Source of the DNA: Candidatus Thioglobus sp. NP1
GTDB lineage: Bacteria > Pseudomonadota > Gammaproteobacteria > PS1 > Pseudothioglobaceae
Length of the DNA stretch: 64,000 nucleotides
NCBI RefSeq assembly: GCF_003326015.1
Contig: NZ_CP023860.1
Coordinates: forward strand, 62,001-126,000
Direction: 5' to 3'
In this document: piece by piece, positions 1 through 9,177 of the stretch
Numbering within the stretch: position 1 is the stretch's first letter
Layout: the number at the start of each line of letters is the position of its first letter
The notes under the pieces: generated by a model
Database searches by the model: none
Told to the model about the DNA's origin: nothing
The model's input: the letters and a program-made list of their open reading frames with translations, nothing else
Translations under genes and position numbers: made by a program

Positions 1-2
1 AA

Positions 3-1154
3 CGAGGAACGGATGAAATTCTCCCTCTTAATGAACTCAAGACTAAACTAGAAAAAAACAAACCTTTGCGAATTAAATTAGGTCTCGATCCAACGGCGCC
101 AGATCTTCATCTTGGGCATACTGTTGTTATTAATAAACTAAAGCAGCTTCAAGATCTTGGTCATGAAATTATTTTCTTGATTGGAGATTTCACAGGAATG
201 ATTGGAGATCCAACTGGAAAGAATGTTACTCGTAAGCCACTAACTAAAGAAGAAGTAATCGAAAATGCTAAGAGTTATGAAGAACAAGTATTCAAAATAT
301 TAGATAAAGATAAAACTAAAATTGCTTTTAATTCTGAATGGATGGGCAAGATGAGTTCTACTGAAATGATTTCTCTAGCATCAAAGCATACGGTTGCAAG
401 AATGCTGGAACGTGATGATTTCTCAAAGCGGTATAAATCTAATCAAGCAATTTCGATACATGAGTTTTTATACCCATTAGTTCAAGGCTTTGATTCGGTT
501 GCTCTTCAGGCTGACATGGAGCTTGGAGGCACAGATCAAAAATTTAATCTTTTAGTTGGTAGAGATCTTCAAAAGCAATCTGGAATGGAGCCTCAAGTAA
601 TTCTAACTATGCCTCTTCTGGAAGGTCTCGATGGCGTTCAAAAGATGAGTAAGTCTCTTGATAACTATATTGGTATTGATGAGACTCCTGATAGTATGTT
701 TGGAAAGATAATGTCAATTTCAGATGAGTTGATGTGGCGTTATCTTGAGCTTCTTAGCTTCGAATCACTTGAGACCCTTGAATCCTGGAAGAAGGAGGTT
801 AAAGATGGTGAGAATCCAAGAAATATTAAATTCCGCTTAGCTGAAGAAATTATTACGCGCTTTCATAACAATGAACAGGCCAAAAAAGCTCAGCAAAACT
901 TTATAGATCGATTTGCTAAAAATCAAACCCCAGATGAGATGGATGAATTTACCTTTGATCAGGGCATGAAGATTGCAAATCTTCTTAAAGACTCGAATCT
1001 AGTTAGCTCAACTTCTGAAGCCTTTCGTATGATAAAGCAGGGTGCTGCTAAGATCGACGGTGAAAAAATTAATGATAAAGATTTAATTCCTAATAAAGGC
1101 ACGTCAGTTTATCAAGTTGGTAAGAGAAAATTTGCGAGAATTACAATTAGCTAA
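3..1154 (+). CDS. tyrS: Tyrosyl-tRNA synthetase (5' end outside window)
   Basis: This enzyme charges tRNA-Tyr with tyrosine in the cytoplasm. The reading frame is open from the left edge of the window, so the N-terminus is missing. The in-frame residues RGTDEIL near position 3 match the usual TyrRS N-terminal region, so the TTG at position 66 is not the true start. The class I signature HLGH lies near position 108 and the KMSKS loop (QKMSKSLDN) near position 640. The C-terminal part after about position 960 looks like an S4 RNA-binding domain. The sequence resembles the shorter TyrZ-type synthetase more than E. coli TyrS. The gene ends 33 bases before tmRNA. Confidence 0.96.
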   Translation, partial: RGTDEILPLNELKTKLEKNKPLRIKLGLDPTAPDLHLGHTVVINKLKQLQDLGHEIIFLIGDFTGMIGDPTGKNVTRKPLTKEEVIENAKSYEEQVFKILDKDKTKIAFNSEWMGKMSSTEMISLASKHTVARMLERDDFSKRYKSNQAISIHEFLYPLVQGFDSVALQADMELGGTDQKFNLLVGRDLQKQSGMEPQVILTMPLLEGLDGVQKMSKSLDNYIGIDETPDSMFGKIMSISDELMWRYLELLSFESLETLESWKKEVKDGENPRNIKFRLAEEIITRFHNNEQAKKAQQNFIDRFAKNQTPDEMDEFTFDQGMKIANLLKDSNLVSSTSEAFRMIKQGAAKIDGEKINDKDLIPNKGTSVYQVGKRKFARITIS

Positions 1155-1171
1155 ATCTAGATAATCAAGAG

Positions 1172-1177
1172 TATAAT
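1172..1177 (+). promoter_or_regulatory. Probable -10 box of the tmRNA promoter
   Basis: A perfect TATAAT ends 10 bases before the first base of the mature tmRNA. No good -35 element is visible at the usual spacing, because that region lies in the end of tyrS. The role is inferred from position only. Confidence 0.5.
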
Positions 1178-1187
1178 ATAGCTATCT

Positions 1188-1537
1188 GGGGATGACATGG
1201 CTTCGACGAGGAGTTGGATTTCAAGGATGCATGTCGAGGATAAAGATTACTCGTAAAAATGTTCTTTAAATAATAGTTGCAAACGAAGACAACTACGCTT
1301 TAGCAGCATAATGCTAACCGTTACTTAGAAGTTGTCTGTACTTTTGGGATAACGGTCGCTTACAGACTCGCCACTATTATTATTTTAGGATAATAGGGTT
1401 AAAACCTAAACTAAAATCGCTTTCTACATCCCTGTTGGTCGGGTGGTAAAAAGTTAACTCAATAGACCTATACTAAGCATGTAGATTTCTTGTTTGAAGG
1501 TTTTCGGACGGGGGTTCAATTCCCCCCATCTCCACCA
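1188..1537 (+). ncRNA. ssrA: Transfer-messenger RNA (tmRNA)
   Basis: tmRNA rescues stalled ribosomes and tags their products for proteolysis. The 5' end (GGGGATG, 1188-1194) pairs with CATCTCC (1527-1533), followed by discriminator A and an encoded CCA (1535-1537). This forms the tRNA-like acceptor stem. A T-arm with GGGGGTTCAATTCCCCC lies just inside it. The tag reading frame at 1279-1311 encodes ANEDNYALAA followed by TAA, with the resume alanine at 1279. The length of 350 nt is normal for a one-piece tmRNA. The 3' end is duplicated in degenerate form at 4087-4142. Confidence 0.97.
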
Positions 1538-1540
1538 CTT

Positions 1541-1570
1541 AAATCAAAATGCGAAAGCATTCTTGATTTT
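1541..1570 (+). terminator. Rho-independent terminator of ssrA
   Basis: AAATCAAAATGC, a GAAA tetraloop and GCATTCTTGATTT form a stem of about 12 bp with one bulged base, followed by a short T run. It starts 3 bases after the CCA end of tmRNA. Confidence 0.8.
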
Positions 1571-1604
1571 ATGTGTCGATAATATGTACCTGAATAATGC
1601 TAGA

Positions 1605-2876
1605 TTAGACTAATAATTTTGACAATGAATCCACCAATAACTTTGCATTATCTTGGGTAAAGACCAGAGGAGGTTTAATTTTAATAACATTATTATATGG
1701 TCCATCAGTACTGAGGAGTATGCCAAGTTCTTTCATTTTATCAGTAATCAACTTTGCCTTTTTTGTTGCAGGTTTTAGGGTTTTTCTTTCTTCAACCAAT
1801 TCAATTCCAATAAATAATCCAGCACCTCGAACATCGCCAATCAATGAAAATTTATCTTTTAATAAACACAACTCTGAGAGCAAATAATTTCCTACATATT
1901 GGGCATTGTGCTGCAACCCCTCCTGTTCAATTACATTGAGAACAGAGAGTCCAATTGCACAAGAAACTGGGTTGCCACCAAAAGAGTTGAAATACTCCAT
2001 ACCATTATTAAAAACGCTTGCTATTTCAGCTGTGGTTACAACAGCTGCAATAGGATGGCCGTTACCCAGCGGTTTGCCAATTGTGACGATGTCTGGGATG
2101 ACTTCTTGTGTCTCAAACCCCCAATAGGCAGAGCCTACTCTGCCCAAACCCACTTGAACCTCATCACTGATACAAACTCCAGAGGAAGCCCTTATCCATT
2201 TATACGACTCCGCTAAAAAATCATTTGGTAATGGGATTTGCCCACCACAACCTAGGATTGGTTCAGCAATAAAGGTTGAACTCCCACCCTGCTTATTAAT
2301 TGCCTCCTTAACCGCTTGGGCATATTGTTTTCCCGCAATTTTTGGGTTATTAAATTCACCCCTGAATAAATCTGGTATTGGAACAACTTCAACATGTTTT
2401 GGCTTACCCTGCCCACCCTTACTATTAAATTTATAAGGACTGATATTGATTAGAGAGTCAGTGTTTCCGTGGTAGGCGTGATCTATGACAATTGTACTAT
2501 CATTACCCGTATATGCTCTGGCCATTCTTAAAGCCAGCTCGTTCGCCTCACTACCCGAATTCACAAAATAACAAATGGACAAGGGTTTAGGTAATTTTCT
2601 GCAAAGCTTCTCAGCCAACTCAACAATATTATCATGCAGATAACGAGTGTTTGTATTTAATAGTTGATTCTGCTTGTGAGCTGCCTTTATAACATCAGGA
2701 TGGCAATGGCCAACATGACTGATGTTATTGACACAATCTAAATACTCCTTACCTTTTTCATCATACAAATATTGCCCCTTCCCCCTGAGTATTTTTAGTG
2801 GGTCTGAATAAGACAGAGACAGAGATGGACCCAGATGTTTTTTTCTCAACTTCAATGTATTTTTTTTGGATTTCAC
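1605..2876 (-). CDS. Class III PLP-dependent aminotransferase/phospho-lyase-like protein
   Basis: This is a fold-type I PLP enzyme of 423 aa in the class III aminotransferase family. Visible family features are the NSGSEAN phosphate-binding segment, the [13 protein letters not shown] segment, and the PLP-lysine region [10 protein letters not shown]. Phospho-lyases for phosphoethanolamine and phosphohydroxylysine (human ETNPPL and PHYKPL) belong to this branch. The partner just upstream is a choline/hydroxylysine-kinase-like protein, with a 3-base gap. The pair therefore suggests phosphorylation of an amino alcohol or hydroxy amino acid, then elimination of phosphate and ammonia. That substrate assignment is inference, and an ordinary transaminase remains possible. 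Both genes sit in the islet between the two ssrA 3' ends. Confidence 0.85.
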   Translation of the reverse strand: MKSKKNTLKLRKKHLGPSLSLSYSDPLKILRGKGQYLYDEKGKEYLDCVNNISHVGHCHPDVIKAAHKQNQLLNTNTRYLHDNIVELAEKLCRKLPKPLSICYFVNSGSEANELALRMARAYTGNDSTIVIDHAYHGNTDSLINISPYKFNSKGGQGKPKHVEVVPIPDLFRGEFNNPKIAGKQYAQAVKEAINKQGGSSTFIAEPILGCGGQIPLPNDFLAESYKWIRASSGVCISDEVQVGLGRVGSAYWGFETQEVIPDIVTIGKPLGNGHPIAAVVTTAEIASVFNNGMEYFNSFGGNPVSCAIGLSVLNVIEQEGLQHNAQYVGNYLLSELCLLKDKFSLIGDVRGAGLFIGIELVEERKTLKPATKKAKLITDKMKELGILLSTDGPYNNVIKIKPPLVFTQDNAKLLVDSLSKLLV

Positions 2877-2879
2877 TTT

Positions 2880-3866
2880 TTAATATATTTTAAAATTACT
2901 TAATACTTTGTCAGCAAAATTTTTCAAAAATTTCCATGCGTATGGCTCAGTAACTGAAATATACTTATTTTCAGGAAATAGTTTTTTTCGGTAGTTCGCT
3001 GTTACGACAGTAAAACACGCTCGAATGAGAGCAAGATGAATGAGTGAGTCAATTTCTTCATCTCTTAATGGATAAACTGATTGAAATCCTTGGACAACTG
3101 ACTTAATTTTCGTTTCAGGCTCTGCTTCTTCCAGAATAAGATAAGTAATGGCAACCGCTAATTCGCTTGCTAAAAAAGTATACGCCATATCACCAAAATC
3201 AATAACACCAGAAATGTGCCCATTGTCTTTTATAAGTACATTATGATCATTGCCATCATTATGAATATACTGGGTACGTAAATATTTTTCATTTGGCACA
3301 ATTTTTAAATGATAATTTGCAATAAAATGACTCACTACAGCCTTATCTGACTCACTCTCAATATAGTCTAAATGGTTCTTCAAAAAGTCAATATTTCTAA
3401 CATCCCATATCCATTTACGCTTTAAATCTGGATAACTAAACTCTCGAAAAGCAACATCCAACTTACCCAGAAATGCACCAAATTCTTCCAACAAGAAAGG
3501 CTCAGGATTCTCAACGTCCTTTATAAAACGTCCTGCTAAAAAAGATTGTAGGCGAATAAAACAGCCATTATTCTGACTAATAAATTTACCTTCTAAAGTC
3601 TTAATCGTTCTTGGTACTTGCATAGAAGAGTCAAAGTTAGCGATATGCTTCAAACTAGCTACTTGTAAATTAATGAGCTCAACATCCTCTGCTGGATTTG
3701 AAATCTTTAATACAAATTCCTTACCATCTTCGCGTTTCAAATAAAAATTTTGATCTCTCTCACTATCCAAGACTTTAACTGAGACTTCAAAACCGTATAA
3801 AGTTTTTGCAATTTGTTGAGCTTCAGAAGGGCTAAATCTTGATGGAGGAACAGATATAACAGACAT
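2880..3866 (-). CDS. Aminoglycoside phosphotransferase/choline-kinase-like small-molecule kinase
   Basis: This is a kinase of the APH/choline kinase fold that phosphorylates a small hydroxylated molecule. The catalytic loop appears as YIHNDGNDHNVLI (an H-x-D variant with the downstream N) and the metal-binding segment as GVIDFGDM. The general architecture resembles hydroxylysine kinase (HYKK/AGPHD1). I chose the ATG at 3866 (MSVISVPPSRF), giving 328 aa. The longer frame begins with a TTG at 3917 and adds 17 residues without family character. The PLP enzyme follows in the same direction after 3 bases, so the two are almost certainly co-transcribed and act in sequence. The substrate is unknown. 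Confidence 0.82.
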   Translation of the reverse strand: MSVISVPPSRFSPSEAQQIAKTLYGFEVSVKVLDSERDQNFYLKREDGKEFVLKISNPAEDVELINLQVASLKHIANFDSSMQVPRTIKTLEGKFISQNNGCFIRLQSFLAGRFIKDVENPEPFLLEEFGAFLGKLDVAFREFSYPDLKRKWIWDVRNIDFLKNHLDYIESESDKAVVSHFIANYHLKIVPNEKYLRTQYIHNDGNDHNVLIKDNGHISGVIDFGDMAYTFLASELAVAITYLILEEAEPETKIKSVVQGFQSVYPLRDEEIDSLIHLALIRACFTVVTANYRKKLFPENKYISVTEPYAWKFLKNFADKVLSNFKIY

Positions 3867-4190
3867 AAGTATTAAGTTACCAAAAAAAGTAAGGCCAGTA
3901 AAGCTGGATAAATGCAAACAATTTTATCAAAATCTAGCCATAGGCTTTAATTTTTTATAATGCATAGAAATAGGACTGATAAATGGGCAAAACATAATAA
4001 ATGAGTTATTCAACTCTCAAACTATTCCCCGCATGCAATATTAAAGTTGACTATAAGGAAGAGAATAGAAAATCATTTTACCTTTCGTAGATGGCTTTGG
4101 TGAAGGGCGATGGTTGGTTCAATCCCCACAATCTCCTCCACATATCTTAATTACAAGAAGATATAATATCGACTTTTATAAAAAAAACAT
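3867..4190. other. Gene-free stretch between kinase and HAD genes
   Basis: No credible gene is visible in this stretch of about 324 bases. Its notable content is the degenerate ssrA 3' end at 4087-4142. The rest is AT-rich and presumably holds the kinase promoter (leftward) and the HAD promoter (rightward), but I see no convincing -35/-10 pair. Confidence 0.6.
4087..4142 (+). repeat. Degenerate duplicate of the tmRNA 3' end (att-like remnant)
   Basis: These 56 bases align with the last 57 bases of ssrA (1481-1537). Both begin GTAGAT, carry TGAAGG 8 bases later, then a T-loop-like GGTTCAA, a C run, ATCTCC and a CCA-like end. In the first 20 bases 15 are identical; the rest aligns with small gaps. 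No complete tRNA fold can be drawn. Such direct repeats arise when an integrase inserts DNA at the 3' end of ssrA, leaving the displaced original end at the far side of the insert. The enclosed 2.5 kb holds the kinase and PLP genes. No integrase remains. Confidence 0.7.
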
Positions 4191-4859
4191 ATGATAATGA
4201 ATTTCAAAGCAATTCTATTTGGATCAATTGGTACACTTATTGAAACTTCAGAGTTTCAACGCCGAGCTTTTAATCAGGCATTTTCTGAGGGGGGTCTTGA
4301 TTGGAACTGGAAACCTGAAGAGTATAGAGATCTCCTTTCAAATTCTGGAGGTTATGCTAGGATTAAAAACTTTGCAATAGCATGTGGCATTGATATAGAT
4401 TCAAAGCATTTATATGAGCAAAAAACTAAAATTTTTGATAGTTTTATGGCTACAGAAAATATTGAACTTCGCCCTGGTGTTGCCAACCTAATTCGTCATG
4501 CAAAAGATAATAATTTAGAAATAGCATTCGTGACAAGTACAACAGAAGCAAATATTAATGCAGTTTTTCTTGCGATCAAAGACCAATTAAAGCGAAGTGA
4601 TTTCAGTTTCATTGGTAATGATAAGATGGTTTCTAAACTAAAACCAAATCCAGATATATACCTAAAAGCACTTTCTGAATTAAATTTAGACGCAAAAGAT
4701 TGTATTGCTATAGAAGATACAGAAATTAGTATGAAGTCTGCTTTAGCAGCATCTATCCAATGTATTGCCTTCCCTGGAGAATTTGCACAAGATAATAATT
4801 TCACTGGTGCTGCGCATCTTACAGAGAATTTAAATATAGATATATTTACTGACCTCTAG
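4191..4859 (+). CDS. CbbY-like HAD-family protein lacking the catalytic aspartates
   Basis: The protein has 222 aa and HAD subfamily IA layout with a CbbY-type cap (QRRAFNQAF, then SGGYARIKNF). Motif II (VTSTTE), motif III lysine (KLKPNPDIY) and motif IV acidic pair (AIEDTE) are all present. Motif I, which should read F-D-x-D-G-T-L, reads FGSIGTL at residues 10-16. Both the nucleophile aspartate and the general acid are therefore gone, and phosphatase activity is unlikely by the usual mechanism. The start could be ATG 4191 or ATG 4197; neither has a clear Shine-Dalgarno. CbbY proper is a xylulose-1,5-bisphosphate phosphatase of Calvin-cycle bacteria. Confidence 0.85.
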   Translation: MIMNFKAILFGSIGTLIETSEFQRRAFNQAFSEGGLDWNWKPEEYRDLLSNSGGYARIKNFAIACGIDIDSKHLYEQKTKIFDSFMATENIELRPGVANLIRHAKDNNLEIAFVTSTTEANINAVFLAIKDQLKRSDFSFIGNDKMVSKLKPNPDIYLKALSELNLDAKDCIAIEDTEISMKSALAASIQCIAFPGEFAQDNNFTGAAHLTENLNIDIFTDL

Positions 4860-4889
4860 CTGACTAAGAGGTTCTGAGGTTAAATCTCA

Positions 4890-6149
4890 TTGAAGGAATA
4901 TAAACAAAAAATTATTGCTATTATCGGAGGAGGGGCTAGTGGAATTTTTGCTTCTCTACGCTGCGCTGAAATTGCAAAAGAAAAAAATATTGATATTAAT
5001 ATTAAAGTTTTTGAGGCTTCCTCTAAATTCCTAAAAAAGGTTCGCATTTCTGGTGGTGGACGTTGCAATGTCACTCATAATATATTTGAAGTAAATGATT
5101 TTTGTTTAAATTATCCTCGGGGTAGAAAAGAACTACTCTCTCCTTTTCAAAAGTTTCAAGCTGCTGATACCGTTGAATGGTTTAAGCAAAGAGGCGTAAA
5201 ACTTAAACATGAAAATGATGGTCGAATGTTTCCTATTTCTGATAGTTCAGAAACGATTATCAGTTGCTTTATGGAAGAAGCTGAAAAGTATGGGATTCAA
5301 TTATTGAACAAAAAGAATGTCAAGAATATAAATAAGTTAGAGAATGGAAAATTATCACTGTCTATTAATGATAGTGAAACTTTTATTACTGATTCAGTAT
5401 TAATTGCAACAGGAAGCATGCCAAAAGGTTATGAACTTGCTAAGAATCTTGGACATTCAATTACTGAAATTGCGCCCTCACTTTTTACATTTAAAATTAC
5501 AGATACAATTTTAGAAAATTTACCTGGGACTTCATTTTCCAATGCTGCCTTGACTCTTAAAATTTATGGAGAAAGATCTTTTTATGAAAAGGGGCCTCTA
5601 TTAATTACTCACTGGGGATTGAGTGGACCTGCACTTCTAAAACTATCGGCATGGGCTGCACGTGAGATGATGCATACCAACTATAAAGCAAAAATTATTG
5701 TAAATTGGCTTGGCTTGGAAAGACAAGATGATGTTGAAAAGTTACTAGCAACTATTAAGAATAGTAATACAAAAACTAATATTGGAAAAGCTTACCCTAA
5801 AGAATTAACCAAAAGATTTTGGCATCAACTTTTAATCAAATGTGAAATTCAAAAAGAAATAAACTGGTCAGAAGTTAGCAAAAATCAATTGAATAGAATT
5901 CTTAATAATTTATTTAAGTGTGAGCTTGAGGTGATTGGTAAAAGTCGCTTTAAGGAAGAGTTTGTTGAATGTGGCGGCGTAGATCTCAAGGAAATTAATT
6001 TTAAAACCATGGAAAGTAAAGTCTGTCCTGGGCTATATTTTTCAGGAGAAGTGATTGATATTGATGGAATTACTGGTGGATTTAATTTTCAAAGTGCATG
6101 GACAGCAGGTTGGATTGCTGGAAGTCATATGCCGTTCAATTCTAATTAG
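4890..6149 (+). CDS. YhiN/HI0933-family FAD-dependent flavoprotein
   Basis: This 419-aa flavoprotein belongs to the HI0933/YhiN family, whose function is not settled. An N-terminal dinucleotide-binding motif GGGASG lies at residues 13-18 and RISGGGRCNVTH is typical of the family. The C-terminal FAD-contact region reads GEVIDIDGITGGFNFQ. The start is a TTG at 4890, supported by GAGGT nine bases upstream. It starts 30 bases after the HAD gene and ends in an 8-base convergent overlap with the aminotransferase on the other strand. Confidence 0.9.
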   Translation: MKEYKQKIIAIIGGGASGIFASLRCAEIAKEKNIDINIKVFEASSKFLKKVRISGGGRCNVTHNIFEVNDFCLNYPRGRKELLSPFQKFQAADTVEWFKQRGVKLKHENDGRMFPISDSSETIISCFMEEAEKYGIQLLNKKNVKNINKLENGKLSLSINDSETFITDSVLIATGSMPKGYELAKNLGHSITEIAPSLFTFKITDTILENLPGTSFSNAALTLKIYGERSFYEKGPLLITHWGLSGPALLKLSAWAAREMMHTNYKAKIIVNWLGLERQDDVEKLLATIKNSNTKTNIGKAYPKELTKRFWHQLLIKCEIQKEINWSEVSKNQLNRILNNLFKCELEVIGKSRFKEEFVECGGVDLKEINFKTMESKVCPGLYFSGEVIDIDGITGGFNFQSAWTAGWIAGSHMPFNSN

Positions 6150-7353
6150 TTTTTGATACAAAAGATTGTGCACATTCACTGATAATATCGGCTAATAAAG
6201 AACAATCATCTAAAGAAAATGTAAGTGGTAGTCTGAGATCAAAAAGGCCAGAAAGAATCTTGTCTGAATATTCCAATCTTTGTTGCTTTACATACTTCCA
6301 ACTCTTATGGTTACTTGTGAATCCGTTTGGATCATCACTACCAAACCATTTTATCTCAACCCCATGTTCTTTATTAATTTCAAGAAATTTAGCAGCATCA
6401 CTTGGAGAAATACCCGGTATTCTAAACTGAATTGAACTTCCAACATAACTCTCCTTAGCAGTGCGTTTAGGAAGCTTAATACCTTTAACCTCCTTAAGTT
6501 TTTTCTCAACTAATTGATAGCGCTCATTCCAACGCTTAATATTTTTATCAAGAGATTTTAACTGAGGCCTAAGAATAGCAGCCCTAAGATTATCCATTCT
6601 GCCCGAATAGTTTGGAGTTTCTAATCGAATATCAGCAAATACTTCTTTATTAGGTGCAGCGCCATGTCTTTCATAAAGCATATAGGACCCTGAAAGAATA
6701 ATAGCTCGTGCCATAAATTCCGGATCATCAGAAGTAAGTAAACCACCTTCTCCTGAATTTAAATGCTTATAAGTTTGAGTACTAAAACAACCAGCCAGAC
6801 CAAAATTACCACTCCTCTCGTCATTCCATTTAGCGCCCATTGTATGAGCACAATCCTCAATTAATATCAAATTATTTTCCTTAACAATTTGCATCAATTT
6901 ATCCATATCAACGAGATGTCCACGCATATGAGATATTAGTAAAAAACGTGCTTTACTAGATACCACTTTTTTTGACAGATCATCTAAATCAAGAACAAGA
7001 TTTTCATTAATTTCTATAAAAATGGGCTCTCCACCTGCATTTGAGATTGAACCAGGTACTGGTGCAAGGGTATACATATTAGTCAAAACCTTTTCATCAG
7101 CTATGAGTCCTGCGGCCTTAAGGGCAACGCTCATTGCATAACCTCCAGATGCGCAGGCAAGACAAAAACGGCTTCCTTGAAAACTGGCATATTCCTGTTC
7201 TAGCAGTGATGCCTCAGAAAGCTCATTACTAATTGAATTGTATCGATGGAGCCTGCCTGATTTAAGAACTTCAGTTGCTGCATTTATTGCATCATCACTG
7301 ATTGGCTCTTGCTGAGTGAAAGGTCTGGTAAAAATTTTTGTAGTCATAGCCAT
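6142..7353 (-). CDS. DegT/DnrJ/EryC1/StrS-family PLP aminotransferase
   Basis: This 403-aa PLP enzyme has the DegT/StrS fold. The aspartate segment is LILIEDCAHTMGAKW and the Schiff-base lysine lies in TYKHLNSGEGG. Family members mostly aminate keto sugars, but no nucleotide-sugar, O-antigen or glycosyltransferase genes lie nearby, so the substrate is open. The start could be the first ATG or the third codon (MTTKIF at 7347). It is a single gene on the minus strand, convergent with the YhiN gene. Confidence 0.85.
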   Translation of the reverse strand: MAMTTKIFTRPFTQQEPISDDAINAATEVLKSGRLHRYNSISNELSEASLLEQEYASFQGSRFCLACASGGYAMSVALKAAGLIADEKVLTNMYTLAPVPGSISNAGGEPIFIEINENLVLDLDDLSKKVVSSKARFLLISHMRGHLVDMDKLMQIVKENNLILIEDCAHTMGAKWNDERSGNFGLAGCFSTQTYKHLNSGEGGLLTSDDPEFMARAIILSGSYMLYERHGAAPNKEVFADIRLETPNYSGRMDNLRAAILRPQLKSLDKNIKRWNERYQLVEKKLKEVKGIKLPKRTAKESYVGSSIQFRIPGISPSDAAKFLEINKEHGVEIKWFGSDDPNGFTSNHKSWKYVKQQRLEYSDKILSGLFDLRLPLTFSLDDCSLLADIISECAQSFVSKTN

Positions 7354-7434
7354 TAATATAGCTTTTTTCTAAATAAAAAGAGAAATAGTATACAAAAAAT
7401 ACTACTTTGCAAATATTTCTTTTGTTACTTGAAC

Positions 7435-7440
7435 TATAAT
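7435..7440 (+). promoter_or_regulatory. Probable -10 box for the 27-residue ORF
   Basis: A consensus TATAAT lies 29 bases before the ATG of the small ORF at 7470. The upstream region is AT-rich and a -35 hexamer is not clear. It supports transcription of the small ORF but is only positional evidence. Confidence 0.4.
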
Positions 7441-7469
7441 CTTTTATATAAACTCTAAAAAATTTCTAT

Positions 7470-7553
7470 ATGAAAAATACACCACCTGTAGTAAAAGTCG
7501 CAATAGCTGTTGCGATAGTTGTTTTAATTGTGCAGTACTTTTTTATGTATTAG
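7470..7553 (+). CDS. 27-residue single-pass membrane microprotein
   Basis: A small ORF encodes MKNTPPVVK followed by a strongly hydrophobic stretch ([16 protein letters not shown]) and stops with TAG. The layout is a short charged N-terminus plus one membrane helix, typical of small stress or complex-associated membrane proteins. It has its own TATAAT upstream. It fills an otherwise gene-free gap between two minus-strand genes, overlapping only the last 11 bases of pckA on the opposite strand. It has no strong Shine-Dalgarno and no recognised family. I think it is real because of the clean helix, but conservation is untested. Confidence 0.5.
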   Translation: MKNTPPVVKVAIAVAIVVLIVQYFFMY

Positions 7554-9084
7554 AAGCAGTTGGCCCAGCCTCAATAATAGCGCTATCAACATCAAACTTT
7601 TTAAAATTTTGAACAAATAAATTAGCTAGTTTTTTTGCTTCATCATCATAATTTAGTTTATCTGACCAAGTGTCCCTTGGATTAAGATAAAAACTATCAA
7701 CTCCTGGAACCTTGGAAGGAATATCAAGATTTAAGTAGTCAAGATGCTGGATTTTTGAGTCGTATAAAGAGCCATCTTGGCAAGCAGAAACAATAGCCCT
7801 TGTTACGGGAATTGGAAACCTTGAACCGGCACCATCTGGTGCTCCAGAGCCGCCAGTCCAGCCAGTGTTAACCAGATATACTTTTGTATCAAATTCGCTT
7901 AGGCGCTTAATTAATAAGTTTGCATAACTACCCGCAGAACGAGGCATGAATGGCGCTCCAAAACAAGATGAAAATGCTGGATTGATACCAGCTTCTGCAC
8001 CTAACTCTGTAGAGCCAACTCGAGCTGTGTATCCAGATAGAAAGTGATAAGCTGCTGCTTCATTACTTAAAATTGAAACAGGAGGCAAAACACCTGAAAC
8101 ATCACATGTCAAGAAAATAACTACCTTGGGTTCACCTGCAGCATTCTTAACAACACGCTTTTCAACATGCTCAAGTGGGTATGAACATCTGCCATTCTCA
8201 GAGATCGTTGTATCATCATAATCTGCATGGCCATCTTCATCAACTTTAACATTCTCAACAATTGATCCATGATGGATTGCGTCCCAAATAATTGGCTCAT
8301 TCTTTTTTGAAAGATTGATTGTTTTTGCATAACAACCGCCCTCAATATTAAATACTGAGCCCTTTGCCCAACCATGCTCATCATCGCCAATTAAGTATCT
8401 TTCAGGATCAGCTGAAAGAGTTGTTTTCCCTGTACCTGAAAGTCCAAAAAATAAAGCTGTCTCTCCATTCTCACCAACATTCGCTGAGCAATGCATAGGT
8501 AAAACATCTTTTTCAGGTAATAAAAAGTTTTGAACAGAAAACATTGCCTTCTTCATTTCACCAGCATAACGCATACCTGCTATTAAAACTTTTCTTTGGG
8601 CAAAATTTATAATAACAACACCATCAGAGTTGGTTCCATCTCTTTCCGGTAAGCACTCAAAAGAAGCTACATTTAATATTTTCCATATATCTTTATTATT
8701 AGGATTGAAAGAATTAGGCTTAATAAACATATTGTGAGCAAATAATCCCTGCCAAGCAGTCTCAGTATTTACTTCGACTGGAAGGTAATGCTCAGAATGA
8801 GCACCAACATGAAGATGAGAAAGAAAGTGGTCTTTTAATGACAAATGATGATTTACTTTATCCCAAAGAATGTTAAATTTTTCCTCTGGAAAAGGTCTGT
8901 TCACTTCACCCCAATCAATTGATTTAGATGTTGCAGACTCATCAACAATAAAACGATCATTAGGACTTCTTCCAGTTCGCTTACCAGTGATAATAAGAAG
9001 AGCGCCTGTATCTGTAAGAGCTCCTTCGTTTAAACTTAATGATTTTTTAATCAACTCACTAGACGTTAAATTATTGTAAATCAA
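7543..9084 (-). CDS. pckA: Phosphoenolpyruvate carboxykinase (ATP)
   Basis: It converts oxaloacetate and ATP to phosphoenolpyruvate and CO2, the entry step of gluconeogenesis. The kinase-1a P-loop [11 protein letters not shown] and the metal-site region GDDEHGW are present, as is the N-terminal substrate segment [13 protein letters not shown]. The length of 513 aa is slightly below the 540 aa of E. coli PckA. The start is a TTG at 9084, with AGGAAGG seven bases upstream, which decides this start. It stands alone on the minus strand. It would let the cell make sugars from C3 products such as the pyruvate released by the sulfonate pathway downstream. Confidence 0.96.
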   Translation of the reverse strand: MIYNNLTSSELIKKSLSLNEGALTDTGALLIITGKRTGRSPNDRFIVDESATSKSIDWGEVNRPFPEEKFNILWDKVNHHLSLKDHFLSHLHVGAHSEHYLPVEVNTETAWQGLFAHNMFIKPNSFNPNNKDIWKILNVASFECLPERDGTNSDGVVIINFAQRKVLIAGMRYAGEMKKAMFSVQNFLLPEKDVLPMHCSANVGENGETALFFGLSGTGKTTLSADPERYLIGDDEHGWAKGSVFNIEGGCYAKTINLSKKNEPIIWDAIHHGSIVENVKVDEDGHADYDDTTISENGRCSYPLEHVEKRVVKNAAGEPKVVIFLTCDVSGVLPPVSILSNEAAAYHFLSGYTARVGSTELGAEAGINPAFSSCFGAPFMPRSAGSYANLLIKRLSEFDTKVYLVNTGWTGGSGAPDGAGSRFPIPVTRAIVSACQDGSLYDSKIQHLDYLNLDIPSKVPGVDSFYLNPRDTWSDKLNYDDEAKKLANLFVQNFKKFDVDSAIIEAGPTASNT

Positions 9085-9177
9085 AACGCTACCTTCCTTT
9101 GCTCCAAAAAAGGAATTATCACATAAAAAAAAGGAAAAATATCAAACAAAATAAAATATATTTAAATTAAATTATTT

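Noticed and set aside
1899-2216. Plus-strand ORF of 105 codons inside the PLP enzyme gene
   Set aside because: It is antisense to a clear conserved enzyme, has no family features and no ribosome site. Similar shadow frames across the window were left out for the same reason.
4087-4142. A tRNA gene near 4100
   Set aside because: Only T-arm-like and CCA-like parts are present, no complete cloverleaf can be drawn, and the best match is the ssrA 3' end.
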